Part shown: piece after piece, positions 1 through 11,584 of the stretch
Numbering within the stretch: the first letter of the stretch is position 1
How the letters are laid out: each line of letters opens with the position of its first letter
Assembly (NCBI RefSeq): GCF_020360975.1
Contig: NW_025408667.1
Location: forward strand, 8,556,001 to 8,620,000
Direction of reading: 5' to 3'
DNA length: 64,000 nt
Source of the DNA: Hirsutella rhossiliensis
Taxonomy: Eukaryota; Ascomycota; Sordariomycetes; Hypocreales; Ophiocordycipitaceae
Translations under genes and position numbers: made by a program
The notes under the pieces: generated by a model
Seen by the model: only the letters and a program-made list of their open reading frames with translations
What the model was told of the DNA's origin: nothing
The model's database searches: none

Positions 1-1310
1 GCTAGATCTTATATATATATATATATATAGGCTAGCTATATATAAAAGAGCTTTATATAGCTTATTAATATTATCTTATAAACGGTACCTATATATATAC
101 CTCTACTTACTCTATAATACTTTTAAACCCTTAGCTAAGTAGTACTAATACTTCTTAGCTAGTTTAGCTAGCTTAGAATACTTTAAGCTATAGCTCTTAG
201 CCTTTTATACTAACGGCTTTAAAGGGTGCCTTAAGGGGTCCTTTATAAAGACTAACGCTTACTCTTTTTATAAAATACGCCTAGAAAATAGGCTAATTAA
301 GGTATACTATAAGAACCTAAGGCCCTTAATTAAAGTAGCTAATATAAAGCTATTTATAATACTAAGGGTCTTAAAAGACCTAGCTAAAAGCCTTAGCCCT
401 TAAGGCTTAGCTCCCTTAACCCCCTTATAAAGGCCTATATCGTTATAAATAGCTAAGCTACTATAAGAAAGGTTATAAGTTTCTTAGACCTAGCTATATA
501 TATTAAAAAACTCTTATTTAGCTTAGAAGCCTTTTATAATATATAGCTATACTAGTACCTTAGCTACCTAGGGATCTTTAGTAATAAGCTAGCTAACTAG
601 CTAGCTAAGAGAGGCTTAGGAGCCCTTACCTAAGGGACCCCTTTAGTCTTTATTAGCTACTTATAAAGAAAGGTCTAGTAAGCTACTAAGGACTATTAAA
701 AGGGCTTTTAAGCTACTAAGGTAGCTAAAAGCCCTAAGGCTAAGGGCCTAGGTAAGTACTATATATCTATTTAAAAGACCCCCTGCTTAGCCTTTAGCCT
801 AGATAAGGACCTTATAGGGAGGCCTAGGCTAACCTTTTTAGCCTTTTACTAGGTCCTCTTTAAGGCCGGCTTCTTATTTTCCTTCTTAAAAAGGACTAAT
901 AAGGTAGACTAAGACGACTACCGCTATAGCTAAGGAAGGTATACGGCTAGGCACCTTATCCTAAGGTGCCCGAACTATAGGAGGGAAAGAGAGGTCCTTT
1001 ATTAAACCTCTACGAGATAGAAGGAGGCCCTTAGCTTACCTTTTTTCTATAGCTCTAAGGAAGGAAGGGAAGCCCTTCTAACCTTCTTAGCTAAAATAGA
1101 GATAAGAACGGCTAAGTAGCTCGAAAAGGAGTAACCTAGGGGCCCTAGGGCCCTTAGGGGGGGAAAACACCGCGCGGGAGGAACTAAACTAACCTTTCCT
1201 TTATCTTTACTTTTATAGCTACCCTTTCCCTAATTAGTTATAAGCCACCGGGCTCTATAGCTAGCTAGGACTACTAATAGGGGCCTAGGTCCCTATTAGC
1301 GTCGCCATGG
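1..1310. repeat. RIP-saturated repeat remnant
   Basis: This stretch is full of TA, CTAG and TTAA steps and has stop codons in every frame. CA and TG dinucleotides are almost absent: the first 300 bases hold essentially none, while CG is still present and GC-rich patches such as the block near 1140-1180 survive. That is what C-to-T change in a CpA context leaves behind, the mark of repeat-induced point mutation in Pezizomycotina. No domain of the original element can be read. The block ends abruptly near 1,305, where CA and TG become normal again. Confidence 0.85.
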
Positions 1311-2756
1311 CCCTAGAGGCTGCATGCGAGTAATGATATAAAAAAAAATAGAAGCCTCTGGTCGCTGCGCTCCATCGACGCAGCGATAGTGCTCGCAACA
1401 GCAGAACGTCGAGGGCCACCATCTCCAGCAGCCGCGACTTGACAATAGCACCACTCTGCGAGAAATGGCCAGGGATTTTCGTTACTTGACGTGCCTCTTG
1501 CTGACCATCGATTGTTTCGCTCTTGCGGTACCAAAACTCCGGCGATAAGCTCCTTCACCCAGGCGCTCTTGGGGACAAGCTCTCTTCCTCGGCAGTTTAG
1601 CCCACCCGTGCTCGAGGAAGTCATGTGAAATGAATCCAGGTTCATAAGGGTATCCAGGGCTTCCATGCCGTGTATTGCACGAGTAGTGTATGTTCTAGGA
1701 CCAGCTCCGCCCTATTGATTAGAGGATCCTCGGTGTGCCTTGGAGCTCCCTCGGATTGTCATTAAGTCTCCTTTGCTTACCGTTTAAGACGTTATTAGAG
1801 GCATGGCCCTGCCATCACTCGGGGCTAATCATCTCCTCACTTGATGTGTCCAGGCAAGTTCATCATGCATCGGCCGTTTAGGACTCGAGACTACAGTTCG
1901 TAGGGCCAAGTCGAATCTTCATACGTCCATCATCCAAATTTTGGTCCAGTCTCTTTTTCCCGCCTGGGGTTGTCTATAAATGCAGCCTAGAGAAATCTCC
2001 ATACCGCCTAATATTCCACCATCCAGCTCGACTTCGCAGTTGAAACGCCTTTCACTCCTACCGACACTCTTGTTCCTATGTGCAAAACTTTCTTCTCACG
2101 AGTCATCATGGAGTCTCCGGCTACTTTCTCTGCATTTCCTTTTGGACTTCCTATGGCGAGGCCGAAGGGACAGCCAGATGACAGATTTTGCGAAGTAGGT
2201 GACTCCTCTATCAGTTTAACAGTGCTGTTAGGGGGCGCACCAACGAGATAGGTGATAGTCAGAGGAAGCCATCCTAGTAGATACCCGAGGAGCACTCCAT
2301 TCCTGCGATGAATAGAGTGGACGCTCATCAATACTGATGGCCAAGCTCTATTTGAGCGTGGTGATAGCCCGGAAAAGAAGGCTTCTTCACCTGTTCGATT
2401 TTAGAGGTAAGCACCTTGCCCACCGTGAACGTCAGCAATTGCCGTGGTAACGGAAATCTGTAAAAGGACGGGGTAAAAGCTTATTTTATGGCAAATAAGC
2501 AGCCTGGATTTTAGCAGCACACTGAGACGATAGCCGAGTGAGGTAGCCCGAAGAATGTTCGGAAACTTGCCGGAAGCATGACGTGCGTTGCAAGTCCCCG
2601 CCAACTATTCACCGGCGGCCTGGTAAGTATTTAAAGATGTCCTGAAGCCGCGCGCGGCTCTATAGTGTTCGAAATGCGAGATTGTATTCTCTGCTTTCTT
2701 ATTTTTACGTCGCTCTCAAGCCGCCGCATAGATATCCTTCTTGGCAACTTGAACCA
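1311..2756. other. Intergenic, no supported gene
   Basis: Short open frames occur here on both strands (for example a 117-codon one on the minus strand at 1313-1666), but none has recognisable domain content, and no exon set with good splice sites could be assembled. Base composition is normal and not RIP-like, in contrast to the preceding block. Confidence 0.5.
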
Positions 2757-4140
2757 TGTCTAGAAAGAAGGCCTTTTCCGGAACAGAGACCGCCAGGCCG
2801 ATTTCCTGGGCGGAGTGTATTGCCCTCGCAGTTGCCACAGCAGCCCAATTAGGGACGACACGGATACCATGTCCATATCCGAACCTTGAACCTCGGGAAG
2901 GAATAGTATCCCTTCACTGTATTTTCGTGGAAAACTTGGTTCTAGGCCGCAATGATAGTATACCCCTTCAATCGTTTTTCCATTGGACTTGCTGTCGGCT
3001 GTTGCCCCGACATCCACCAGGTCGTAGCGAATGCACTCATACTCGGTTGCATGAGTCCGCCACTCCATAGCGGGCCGAAGATCGCCTCTAGTTATTGATT
3101 TCCGTCCAAGGGTCAAGTGAGGGAAGCGAGTGTGAGTGTTCTGGCGTTCTTGTTCCTCAGGGGCGTGTGAAGACTCGGCGACATATTTCGACCCGGAGCC
3201 TGCTGGCTTTGTCTGCAAGTGGAATTTACCCTCTTGCTCGGATAATAAAGACCTGCTTCGATTAACCAGACTGCTCGAAGCATTTCGAACTGCGGGTACC
3301 TACATGCAAAGTTGCTGTTCTTCTCGCCCTAAACTCCTCTCCCTGACCAGTGCTCTCAGCCCCTGCGGATCAATATCCACCAGATATCTGACGTCTCCAG
3401 TAACGTGATTTCCTGTGGGTTTCGACATCATGAAAAGCCTGGCTCTGAACGGACTTCCGCCGACAGTCAGACCTCGCGTTGCCGCAGTATACTGCGCCGT
3501 GACGTCGTATATCTGTAGATGTGTTGCGTCGCTCCTGTGTCTTGGAATGTACAACACTCGAGTCAGATGGGCAGGGACCGGGCCGTCCTTGGCGCCAGCA
3601 AGGGCCTCGATTTCGCTCGCGGTTCGGGCTGGCGGGACGCAGTCGCCGTACAGGGGATAGCTGGTCATGCCCAGAGGAAATGACATTTCGATCTGGCGCG
3701 GTGGAAGCCGAGCAGAGGATTTCAAGTCGAAGGTGAAGTGACTGCAGGTAATTGAAACCTTTATGGGTTTTGGGACGAGGTGTATCTAGGAAGTACGTAT
3801 TGTCTACACTTTCAAGAGTGATAAGAGCGGACCATTATATACGTCCGTCTGCACGTTCAGGACATATGCATGCGCATGTGCGTATAAACTACCACGAGCG
3901 AATGCCAGAGTGGCATGAAGCTCGCCTTGCTCTGTTGCGTAACGGGGCTTCCACATCAGTCGGAGGGTCCAGTCCAGTAAACGGATCACAAGCATCTTCT
4001 TTGTCATAAGAAACATGAAAATGCCGGCCTGAAACTCTCTTGGCGACCCCCTCAAAGAGGAAAATTTGCCAGCCACTATGGAGTGCTTCGCCTCCCAGCA
4101 GATGGCTATGTGCCCTGTTTTGGTCTAGGCTTCGTGGCAC
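2757..4140 (-). pseudogene. Unrecognised coding-like stretch, possibly decayed gene
   Basis: Three minus-strand open segments follow one another: about 4140-3889, 3745-3303 and 3218-2760. The second and third are in the same frame and separated by a single TAG at 3300-3302, with a GTAGGT-like donor overlapping that stop and CAG acceptors near 3212. The middle segment has coding-like composition and a clear block (IYDVTAQYTAATRGLTVGG), and it remains open upstream to a CTGCAG acceptor-like site near 3745. I could not make an intron that restores frame exactly, and I recognise no family. It may be a multi-exon gene with unresolved introns or a relic. Confidence 0.3.
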
Positions 4141-4520
4141 GCGTTGTTTCAGTTGGGGACTTTACCAGACTCGGATGCATGGACAGCACCGTGCGTCATG
4201 CAGAAAGGCAGAGACTGTTGACTCCTGTCAGCATTGACGCAAGTCGCACCATTCATCAATTCTGCACCATTATTGTGGAATGTCAGCCGACGACTGATGA
4301 TTATGCATGCTACAACTCAAGCGCCTACAGGTATCTGCTGTGTCCACCTGCAACACAAGCACGGTACCGAATTCATTCTAAAGCACGCTTTGAAGAGCAA
4401 AGGTGCACATTCTCTCTCGGCTCGGGCCGCCAAGTGCTTCATGCCGATCTACAACGGCCGGAACTAGACTTAGAAGAACAGGTACGCGTGCTGTGGAAGG
4501 TTGGTGGATAAGGAGCATGT

Positions 4521-6566
4521 CTATAACGCAGTAGCGTTGGCCAATGTCAGAAGGCGGTATACTGGACTTGAACTGGTCGCACCAAGAGAGAATTTGGCAC
4601 CAAAGGCATGGCTACTACTTACAAACTCCATCCAAGGAACGTTGCGCAGCCCTCGCGGATTCGTCCTCCTCTCTTCCCACACGTCGGTTAGCAGCTGCGT
4701 CAGGGCGTGATGCGGAATGCCTGTCGACTCTTTAATTTCGTCAATGCACAGACGGACATAATGCATCTGGTGGAGCGAGGCCGCGTCGGCTCCGGCCATG
4801 AACAGCGGGAAGAGAAGCCGCTTGTAGAAGCGAGACGTCCTGGGAATAGTCGCGGCAATGTCGAGAATGGCAACAACCGAGGCCTGTATGCGCTCGTCGG
4901 TGCAAGGAAGTGCAAACGTGTCGGGCCATCGCATGACCCTAAGCAAGCAAGCATGGCAATAGGCGTCTGCGAGCAGCTTCCACTCCGGTTCCGGGGTCGG
5001 ATACACGGCCTGATCCGAGTCCCACCCTCTGAGAAACGTCTCGGTGTCGTCGAGAGTGGCTTGAAACTGGGCAGTGGAGAGGCTACCCTGGCGATGTGCT
5101 TTGGCGGCTTCCAAAGTGAGGCCGATTTGGTAGAAGATGGAGGGGTGACAACCAATGAAGGTTTGGAGATGGAGACTGCCGTGATCGCGGACGCATTTCC
5201 GTACAACATTTGAGTAGGCGAGCTTTTCAGCACCGCTGAAGCCCCTGAGCATGTCCAGCCTGAGAATATGATAGCAGTGTATCAAAGTCAGTAACTGCGG
5301 ATGGAGACCAAGGCTCTGCGACTCAACCTACCATGCAAGCGTGACAAGAAAGAACATGCTGGCCGTGGTTCTTCGCGGGTAGGCCGAGGGAGAGGCAATT
5401 CTCGAGCACAAGAACGCCATACCCGTGAGGTGTGCTCCGTGTGAAGACACACCCGACTCGCAGATCTAAATATGCATCCGGTTGTCAGTAAGTGACAGGC
5501 GTGCAGAGCCAAGAGGAAAGGAATGCAGGGGGGGGGGTAACTTGCGTCGTGGAAGACCAGCAGTACAACCATGGCAAGCACAAATTCCTCCTCTGCAGCT
5601 GTCAGCCCCTGGCTCGCTTCCTTGAGCAGCAAGAGTCCTAGGCAGACGAGAGCGTCTGCTCTGTGTTGAAGGCCGAGTGTCGTGGCCTCCGGAATCGTCT
5701 CCTCGGCCCTCGAAAGCCCCATATGACAGGCGGACAAGCCTAGCAACGCGTGGAGGACGCCTTGGTGTTGGTGCGCCAGGGGCAGGATGTGGCTCCGAAA
5801 TGGGCTTCCGCTGGCGCTGGCGGGCATTCCCAATTCCATGGCGAGTTTTTCTTCGACTGATAGCAGCGTCAGAGATGAGCACGTCCAGCTAAGGAGACCC
5901 GTATCGGAGCTCACAATACGTAACCAAGACGTGTCTCTCGGACAAGATACGACCAATATCCTGTACTAAGGGCGTCTCGTGAACCGTGCCGTCGGGTCCG
6001 GAGGGTGACGCCCCAATCAGGTCGCTCAACGGCTTGGCCAGCTCAACCAAACCTGAAGCCGCCTCGATTGAGAAGCTCAAACTCGGTGACCGAGGCGGCG
6101 AGGGACCAGAGGCCCCGGTGCTCGGGTCGCGCACGCCACCGCCCCGCGTGGCTCTCGTCTCCGGCTCACTGGTCGCTGCTTGCTCAACATGTCCATCCTG
6201 GCTGTCATCGGCCTCATCCTCGAGGCCAACAGCAGCGTCAGCTTCGTACGACTCGTCGCGTACGACGCTCGGACTCAACGGCGACGCTGGCTGGGGAGCG
6301 ACGACCGGGACGAAGCGGAAGCGAGGCGGGTAGCCCTCGCAGTGCAGATTCTTGGCCAGGCATGTCTTGCAGGCCGGCCGCGTGCGGTCACATCGGCGGC
6401 ATCTCTTGCGGCATGTTCCGCAGGCCGGGGCTGATGATTTAGTGACGGGACCCGATTGTCCAGCGTCAGCACTGATGTAGAGAGAATCGAACACTTGGGT
6501 CAGGCTGTTTTACTTGCCCTTTCGAGTTCGACTTGAGCCTCGAGCCTGGATGTAATCAGCTGGCAT
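4521..6566 (-). CDS. Zn2Cys6 fungal-specific transcription factor
   Basis: A DNA-binding regulator acting in the nucleus. The N-terminus carries a GAL4-type binuclear zinc cluster, CGTCRKRCRRC then CDRTRPACKTC and a last Cys (C-x2-C-x6-C-x6-C-x2-C-x6-C), followed by a low-complexity linker and a fungal-specific TF domain (FRSHILPLAHQHQGVLHAL, then LDMLRGFSG) with the usual ending NVPWMEF. Five exons fit: ATG at 6566-6514; 6471 to about 5930; about 5930-5546; 5465-5332; 5259-4521. Introns at 6472-6513 (42 nt, short), 5466-5545 (a GC-AG intron, donor GCAAGT) and 5260-5331 keep frame. The small intron near 5890-5956 is not resolved. A GTAAGT right after NVPWMEF may mark one more intron and a slightly different C-terminus. 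It is divergent from the dioxygenase gene, 432 bp apart, so it may regulate it. That role is inferred. Confidence 0.88.
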
Positions 6567-6998
6567 GACTTCCTCGTTGGGACGGGTTCACCAGCTGCGT
6601 GTGCGTGGTGAGATTGGCTGGCAGAGTCACTGGTGAGCTTTAAGGGGGGGGTCCGCGAGGCTAGACCTGGAACGAGGACTCTAATGCTTTGTCATTCTGT
6701 CGCCAAGCAGAGAGAGAGTTGGGAGATTTGCCATATTGGGTCAAGTTTGCATACTCGAGGGCGCATTGGATTCGTCAGTCAGTCGCCAAGCCACCCGGCT
6801 CCGTTAAGACTCCATTCCATTTTAGGTCAGGCTTCTATTCCCCCAAAGGCAGTGCGTATTTATATTTGCATTCGGTCAGCAATATTTAGATTGGCAACTT
6901 TATTCTCCCTTTTCTTGGCTTCCATCGTCAGATACTCAAGAAATCTTCCCTCAACCAAACATATTTCCGTGCCCGCCGTGTCCGTCTCCGCCACCGAC
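6567..6998. promoter_or_regulatory. Shared divergent promoter region
   Basis: These 432 bp separate the start codons of the Zn2Cys6 regulator (leftward) and the PhyH dioxygenase (rightward), so they must hold both promoters. A run of seven or more G at about 6644-6650 and AT-rich TATA-like stretches near 6855-6890 are visible. No binding-site repeat for the regulator was identified with confidence. Confidence 0.5.
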
Positions 6999-8081
6999 AT
7001 GAAGTACAGCTCTCAAGTGCAAAGGGTGGCGGCCGACACTCCGTTGGATGACATCCTGTACCTTTTGAAGCGTGATGGCGGTGTCTTTATCAAGGGCCTC
7101 GTCTCCCAAGCCGATGTTGACAAGGCGTATGCGGAATGCCGCCCCAAGATGGAATCCAGCACTGAGTGGTCTGGATCCTTCTTTCCCAGTCAGTCTAATA
7201 TCTTGCCAATTAATACTCAAAGGGGCGAAACTCCGCCGACTGACCCTCGGCCTGAATAAAGAGGAGACGGCGCGAGCAACCTCGGTGTTGGCCCTGAGTC
7301 CCACCTATGCCGAGACGCAGGTCATGAACCCTCTATACCAGAGCGTCGTTGACCACTTCCTCACCACTCGCACTTCGTACTGGTGGGGGACTGAGTGGAA
7401 AGAGTCCGTGTCCAAGCCATACGTGCACTCGTGCACCGCCATGAGCATCGGCCCCGGCGGCAAGGCGCAGCCTCTGCATCGCGACGACTACATCAACCAC
7501 AATGTCCACGAGGACATTGACGAGTGGAACGACGAGCGCGACAAGAACCGCGAGTCGGCTGTGGGCCTGTTTGTTGCGGGATGCAGAGTCACCAAAGAGA
7601 ATGGGGGCACTCAGTTTATTCCACGCAGTCATCTCTGGTGAGTCGCTTGTGCCTGCTCTCCGTGAGTCACTCGACATTTGTTTGAGTTGGTTCAGTCACG
7701 ATATATGCTGAACATCGGTTATTATTCCTGTCAAACAGGGGCACCGAGCGAGGTCCCCCACGAGTAGATCAGTGCATCTTTGCCGACATGGAAAAGGGCG
7801 ATGCCTTTCTCATGCTCGCCTCAGCCTACCACGGCGGCGGCACAAACTTGACCACGGACCAGGCCCGTCTTATGTTTGCCACCTTTTCTGTACGAGGCCA
7901 CCTGCGGCAGGAGGAGAATCAGTTTCTGGCGGTACCGCAGGAGATTGCCAAGCGATATGACCAAAAGACTCAGGCCTTTATGGGCTACTCCATGACGGAT
8001 CCTGCCTGCGGATATGTCGACCAAATAGACCCCATTTTTCTTCTTCGTCCAGAGTTGAAAAGAGGGCCATCGGGTTTTTGA
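6999..8081 (+). CDS. PhyH-family Fe(II)/2-oxoglutarate dioxygenase
   Basis: Predicted 302-residue non-heme iron oxygenase of the phytanoyl-CoA dioxygenase superfamily. Fungal members such as FtmOx1 use 2-oxoglutarate and O2 to oxidise secondary metabolites. Three exons close in frame: 6999-7188, 7262-7637 and 7739-8081. The first intron (73 nt) has donor GTCAGT and branch GACTGAC. The metal triad is visible: His136 and Asp138 in LHRDD, and His220 in AYHGGGTN, with an Arg about 11 residues on for 2-oxoglutarate. The length matches FtmOx1-like enzymes (about 290-310). The start was chosen because the MKYSSQ context follows an in-frame but leader-like stretch. It sits between a divergent Zn2Cys6 regulator and a downstream acetyltransferase in the same direction, which suggests a small tailoring cluster. 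The substrate is unknown. Confidence 0.9.
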
Positions 8082-8547
8082 GATATATATATATATGCTG
8101 CAATGGCGGCTAAAGTTCCAGAACTACACGTATTCGGGGCGTCTTCTCAACAGTAGATGGAACAGTTTGAACGTCTGAACGAAGTCAAAATACCTGTAGC
8201 AATGCTTATTAAATATCTGTGGATAAGTTTCGATATCTAGGCGAGTGATACATCAATAATCTGACCTTGCTAGAACAAGGTGCTTACTTTAGGCTGCTAC
8301 TGATCCCGCTCTTTCGAGGCCGCGAATCATTGACTGGTTCGTTTTCCGCTTTAGGAACAAGCTTCCACTTGACGGTAGAGTCATGCTAGATGACTGTCGA
8401 ATCCCTTGGCATCCGTTTCTATTTAATTGCTGACGACAGACCTGCTGCTTCCAGAACCAAACACCCCCCTGGACAGCATCTTTCCCATGTCTAACCTAGA
8501 CTTTTAGTTTGGTTCTTCCTTCCCATTCATTCTTTCGCTGCATCACC
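8082..8547. other. Intergenic region with TA microsatellite
   Basis: This holds the 3' flank of the dioxygenase gene, with a short (TA)n run at about 8085-8095, and the promoter of the acetyltransferase gene. No gene is seen. Confidence 0.6.
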
Positions 8548-9272
8548 ATGGCTTTAAACGAGCTGTCACAGCATGAGCTGGCCAAGGCCGCGAGTCTTGC
8601 CCACAGGCCGCAGTGCGAAGATTACGACAAGATGATATCCGGGATGCTGTAAGTCTTTGGCCTTTTCACAAGACTCGTATTCAATGACAACGACTCAATT
8701 GGCCCAGATACGACTCCTTTGTTCCTGAGCTTAAGCACAGCCGCTACAATGCTCGTGTGGCGTGTCACAAGTTCAACAATCACATTCCCGGCGATGCCGA
8801 TGCGAGCTTCGATGGCCTACAAAAGGCGCGAAGCGATATACTCGCTGGAGTACTCGGGCATGTGGGAGACGACGTGTTGGTCGAGACACCATTCCATGTC
8901 GACTATGGATGCAACGTCAGAGTCGGGGCAAGGTTCTACGCCAACTTCAATCTCACGATCCTCGACAGTGCTCTTGTGCACATTGGCGACCGCGTCATGC
9001 TCGGCCCCAACGTCACCATATCGACGGCAACGCACGAGGTCGAGGTTGCCAGTCGCGTGGACAACATCGAGTACGCCAGGCCAATCACAATTGGGGACGA
9101 CTGCTGGATCGGGGGCCAAGTGGTGATCCTCCCCGGAGTCATCATTGGTCAAGGCTGCACCATAGGGGCGGGAGCCATCGTCACGAGAAATATCCCGGCC
9201 TGGAGCGTGGCTGTCGGTGCTCCGGCCAAGGTTGTGAAGAAGGTGACGCCGATGAACCCGAGTTTGGCATGA
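8548..9272 (+). CDS. Maltose/galactoside-type sugar O-acetyltransferase
   Basis: Predicted 221-residue cytosolic left-handed beta-helix (hexapeptide repeat) enzyme of the Maa/LacA/NodL family, which moves acetyl from acetyl-CoA to a sugar or other hydroxyl. Exon 1 is 8548-8648 (MALNELSQHELAKAAS...), the 59-nt intron has donor GTAAGT, and exon 2 is 8708-9272. The N-terminal Mac helical region contains RYNARVACHKFN. The hexapeptide coils include FHVDYGCNVRVGARFYANFN and PITIGDDCWIGGQVVILPGV. The catalytic His is in TATHEV (His143). The C-terminus GAPAKVVKKV is typical. It lies 466 bp downstream of the dioxygenase on the same strand, which fits a role in tailoring the same product, but the acceptor is not known. 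Confidence 0.93.
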
Positions 9273-11584
9273 AGTGGTAGACTGAGATAAGTTTACTTGC
9301 TCCACTTATGTCTAGCTCAGAATCATTTTCTCTGTGAACTCGAGTGTGGCAGGGCTGAGAGTGTTGCAACATTGGAATCCTTGTCACGCCTTTGAAGATC
9401 CCGACGCTGTAGCCGGGGACCCACCCATTGTCCTTTTTATAGCTTTATGCAGTCATGGGAGAAGAGGAGTTGCCATGATATAGTGGAAGAGACAGCAAAA
9501 ATAGAACGCCCATGGTTGTCTTTATGTATTCTGCTGTGGGTAGCAATGAGAAGCATGTGTCCTTGGTAGGCCGTCAAGTGATGTGGCTGAGACTGCTGAC
9601 TTTCAACAGAGGGATACTAGAGTCCAAGACAGAACCACGTTGAACTGGACCAAACAAGCCAAACTGCTGGAAATACCGGTGTAGATAATGTCGCTGGGGC
9701 TGAGAAAAGGTGGAACAAAGACAGCCATACTCCAGGTATCATTCCGGCACGGGCTAAGGAGATTGCTCCACCACGGAGATCTAGGCTGAGCTGAAATGAA
9801 GACCTGACAGGCATTACGGCTTCATGTCGTGTCATGTCTCCATCCAGTCTTGCGTGAAGCTCACTTATGCCCGGAAACCAGTCGTAATCGTCCTGAATTC
9901 CCCCTGGTCCATTCCGTCGTCGGACACATTGCCCCGTTGAGTCTTCTCCCAATCTATGCCAGACCTTCTCGGTTTCCTGTTTGAAATCAAGTCAAATCTC
10001 AGGTGAAAGTGGTCAATGTGTGTCGGGACGGGCTCCGAAACCCGACAAGTGATAGGCCAACGAGACATGGTTAAAACAAAGACAGGAGGCCAAGGGACTC
10101 GCTTCTCACATAGGATAACTGGGATGTCCTTAGGTTTACGGCGCGTTTCCTCCAACCCTTTTGGCAAGCTACACTAGCGCAGGAGAAGTCATATTCATCG
10201 TTGAATCAGCTACTTCAAGCTCTGGGCATTTTGCTCAAGCTTTTTAAAGATGCCAAAGGAAACGTTTAAACGACCTTTGTTGAGCACAGAATTTGATGGA
10301 GCTAACTACCTTATAGAAGATGTACAGCGACAATCAACGTCTCATCCGCTCTATCCACGTAGACTGGCTTGTTATGATGAATGCTTGGCCATGATAGAAA
10401 GTATGGACAGACCTTTTCCATAGCTCTAAGAACGTATAGTACCGTTAAGGAAAGGAATTCGCGAACGGTTGGCCGAGTTTAAACTTAAGGCGAGGTTTGA
10501 TTCTAGAGAGACGTACCGAATTAGCACGCCGCCAACATTCAGCTAGCTCATCAGCCGGAACATAAGGAACTAACATATGGGATTGGCGCCAAGGCCTTGA
10601 ATGAAGGAAATATAGGAGCTTCAGGTCCCCGACTTCCACAGTTAGTCATGTAACACTGTGCACAGGATTCTCCAGGCTCAATCCAATCCCATTCCTCTTT
10701 CCCAGTATTGCAATTTTCATGATCAGTGCAAATAGTGGCACCGAGGAAGGAACTTGGCTCCCATCCAGGCGGACACTGAAGTCGCCCGCCATGTTAGCGG
10801 GCTGCTAACATTCAGCCAGCTAAGCACCCTCGCTCGGACAAGCATTCGGTGGTGTACTCATCGAAAATTTCAACAAGGCAGCACGAGCGACTATAACCTG
10901 GAAATGGCCCCTGCTCTCATAGTTATCGAGGCTCCCGGCCCAATTCGGGCTTTTGGACCTGTTCATGATATGTACGCTTTAATTATACAGTTAACCGAAC
11001 AAGGTTCATTGCACAAGCCAAGGATGGAATGCTCCAACAATAACACAGGAGAATGCCACCCAACCTGCCGCGGTCAGACCTGGCGTCATCACTTGTCATA
11101 GGCCTGACATAGGTCAACAGTACAACGCCCGCTCGCGGCTCTACTAGCACGAATGTCAGTTTTTTGGTCTGTATGAGAGCTGATCCAGTTCAAGTTGTTT
11201 TAATTCCTAGCTGGCCTGGCTTTCCGAGAGTCTTTGACGTCAATGTAGCAAGCCCAAGTGGTTTATCCAGCAAGCTGAAACTCTAGAATGTCATGACAGC
11301 ACTTGGGACTCCGTGATGTCAGAGGAGTGACGCCGCCCAGATGCTCACCACGCTGCTTGTATGCCCTCCACCAGTCCGACTTACTGTCGGGGAGCCGTGG
11401 ACCGTTTCCCAATGCAGACCTCTTGCAACACCGACTTTCCGAGGCTGATGGAACATATAATCTGAGTCTCTCTACACTCCTATTAACCCATTAAAGGGAA
11501 ACTTTCCAGCCCTCTTCCACTTGACAAAAGAGATGCAGACTTTCCATCCATCATTACACACGCAAGCCGGCAACAGCTCCTCTG
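9273..11584. other. Long intergenic region, no supported gene
   Basis: About 2.3 kb without a convincing gene. Open frames on both strands (for example about 9617-10167 on minus, 10754-11101 on plus) show no domain, no codon pattern and no plausible splice structure. There is no repeat or RIP signal. Confidence 0.5.

Noticed and set aside
9617..11101. Several 60-115 codon frames
   Set aside because: No motifs, no splice structure and overlapping frames on both strands. Treated as intergenic.
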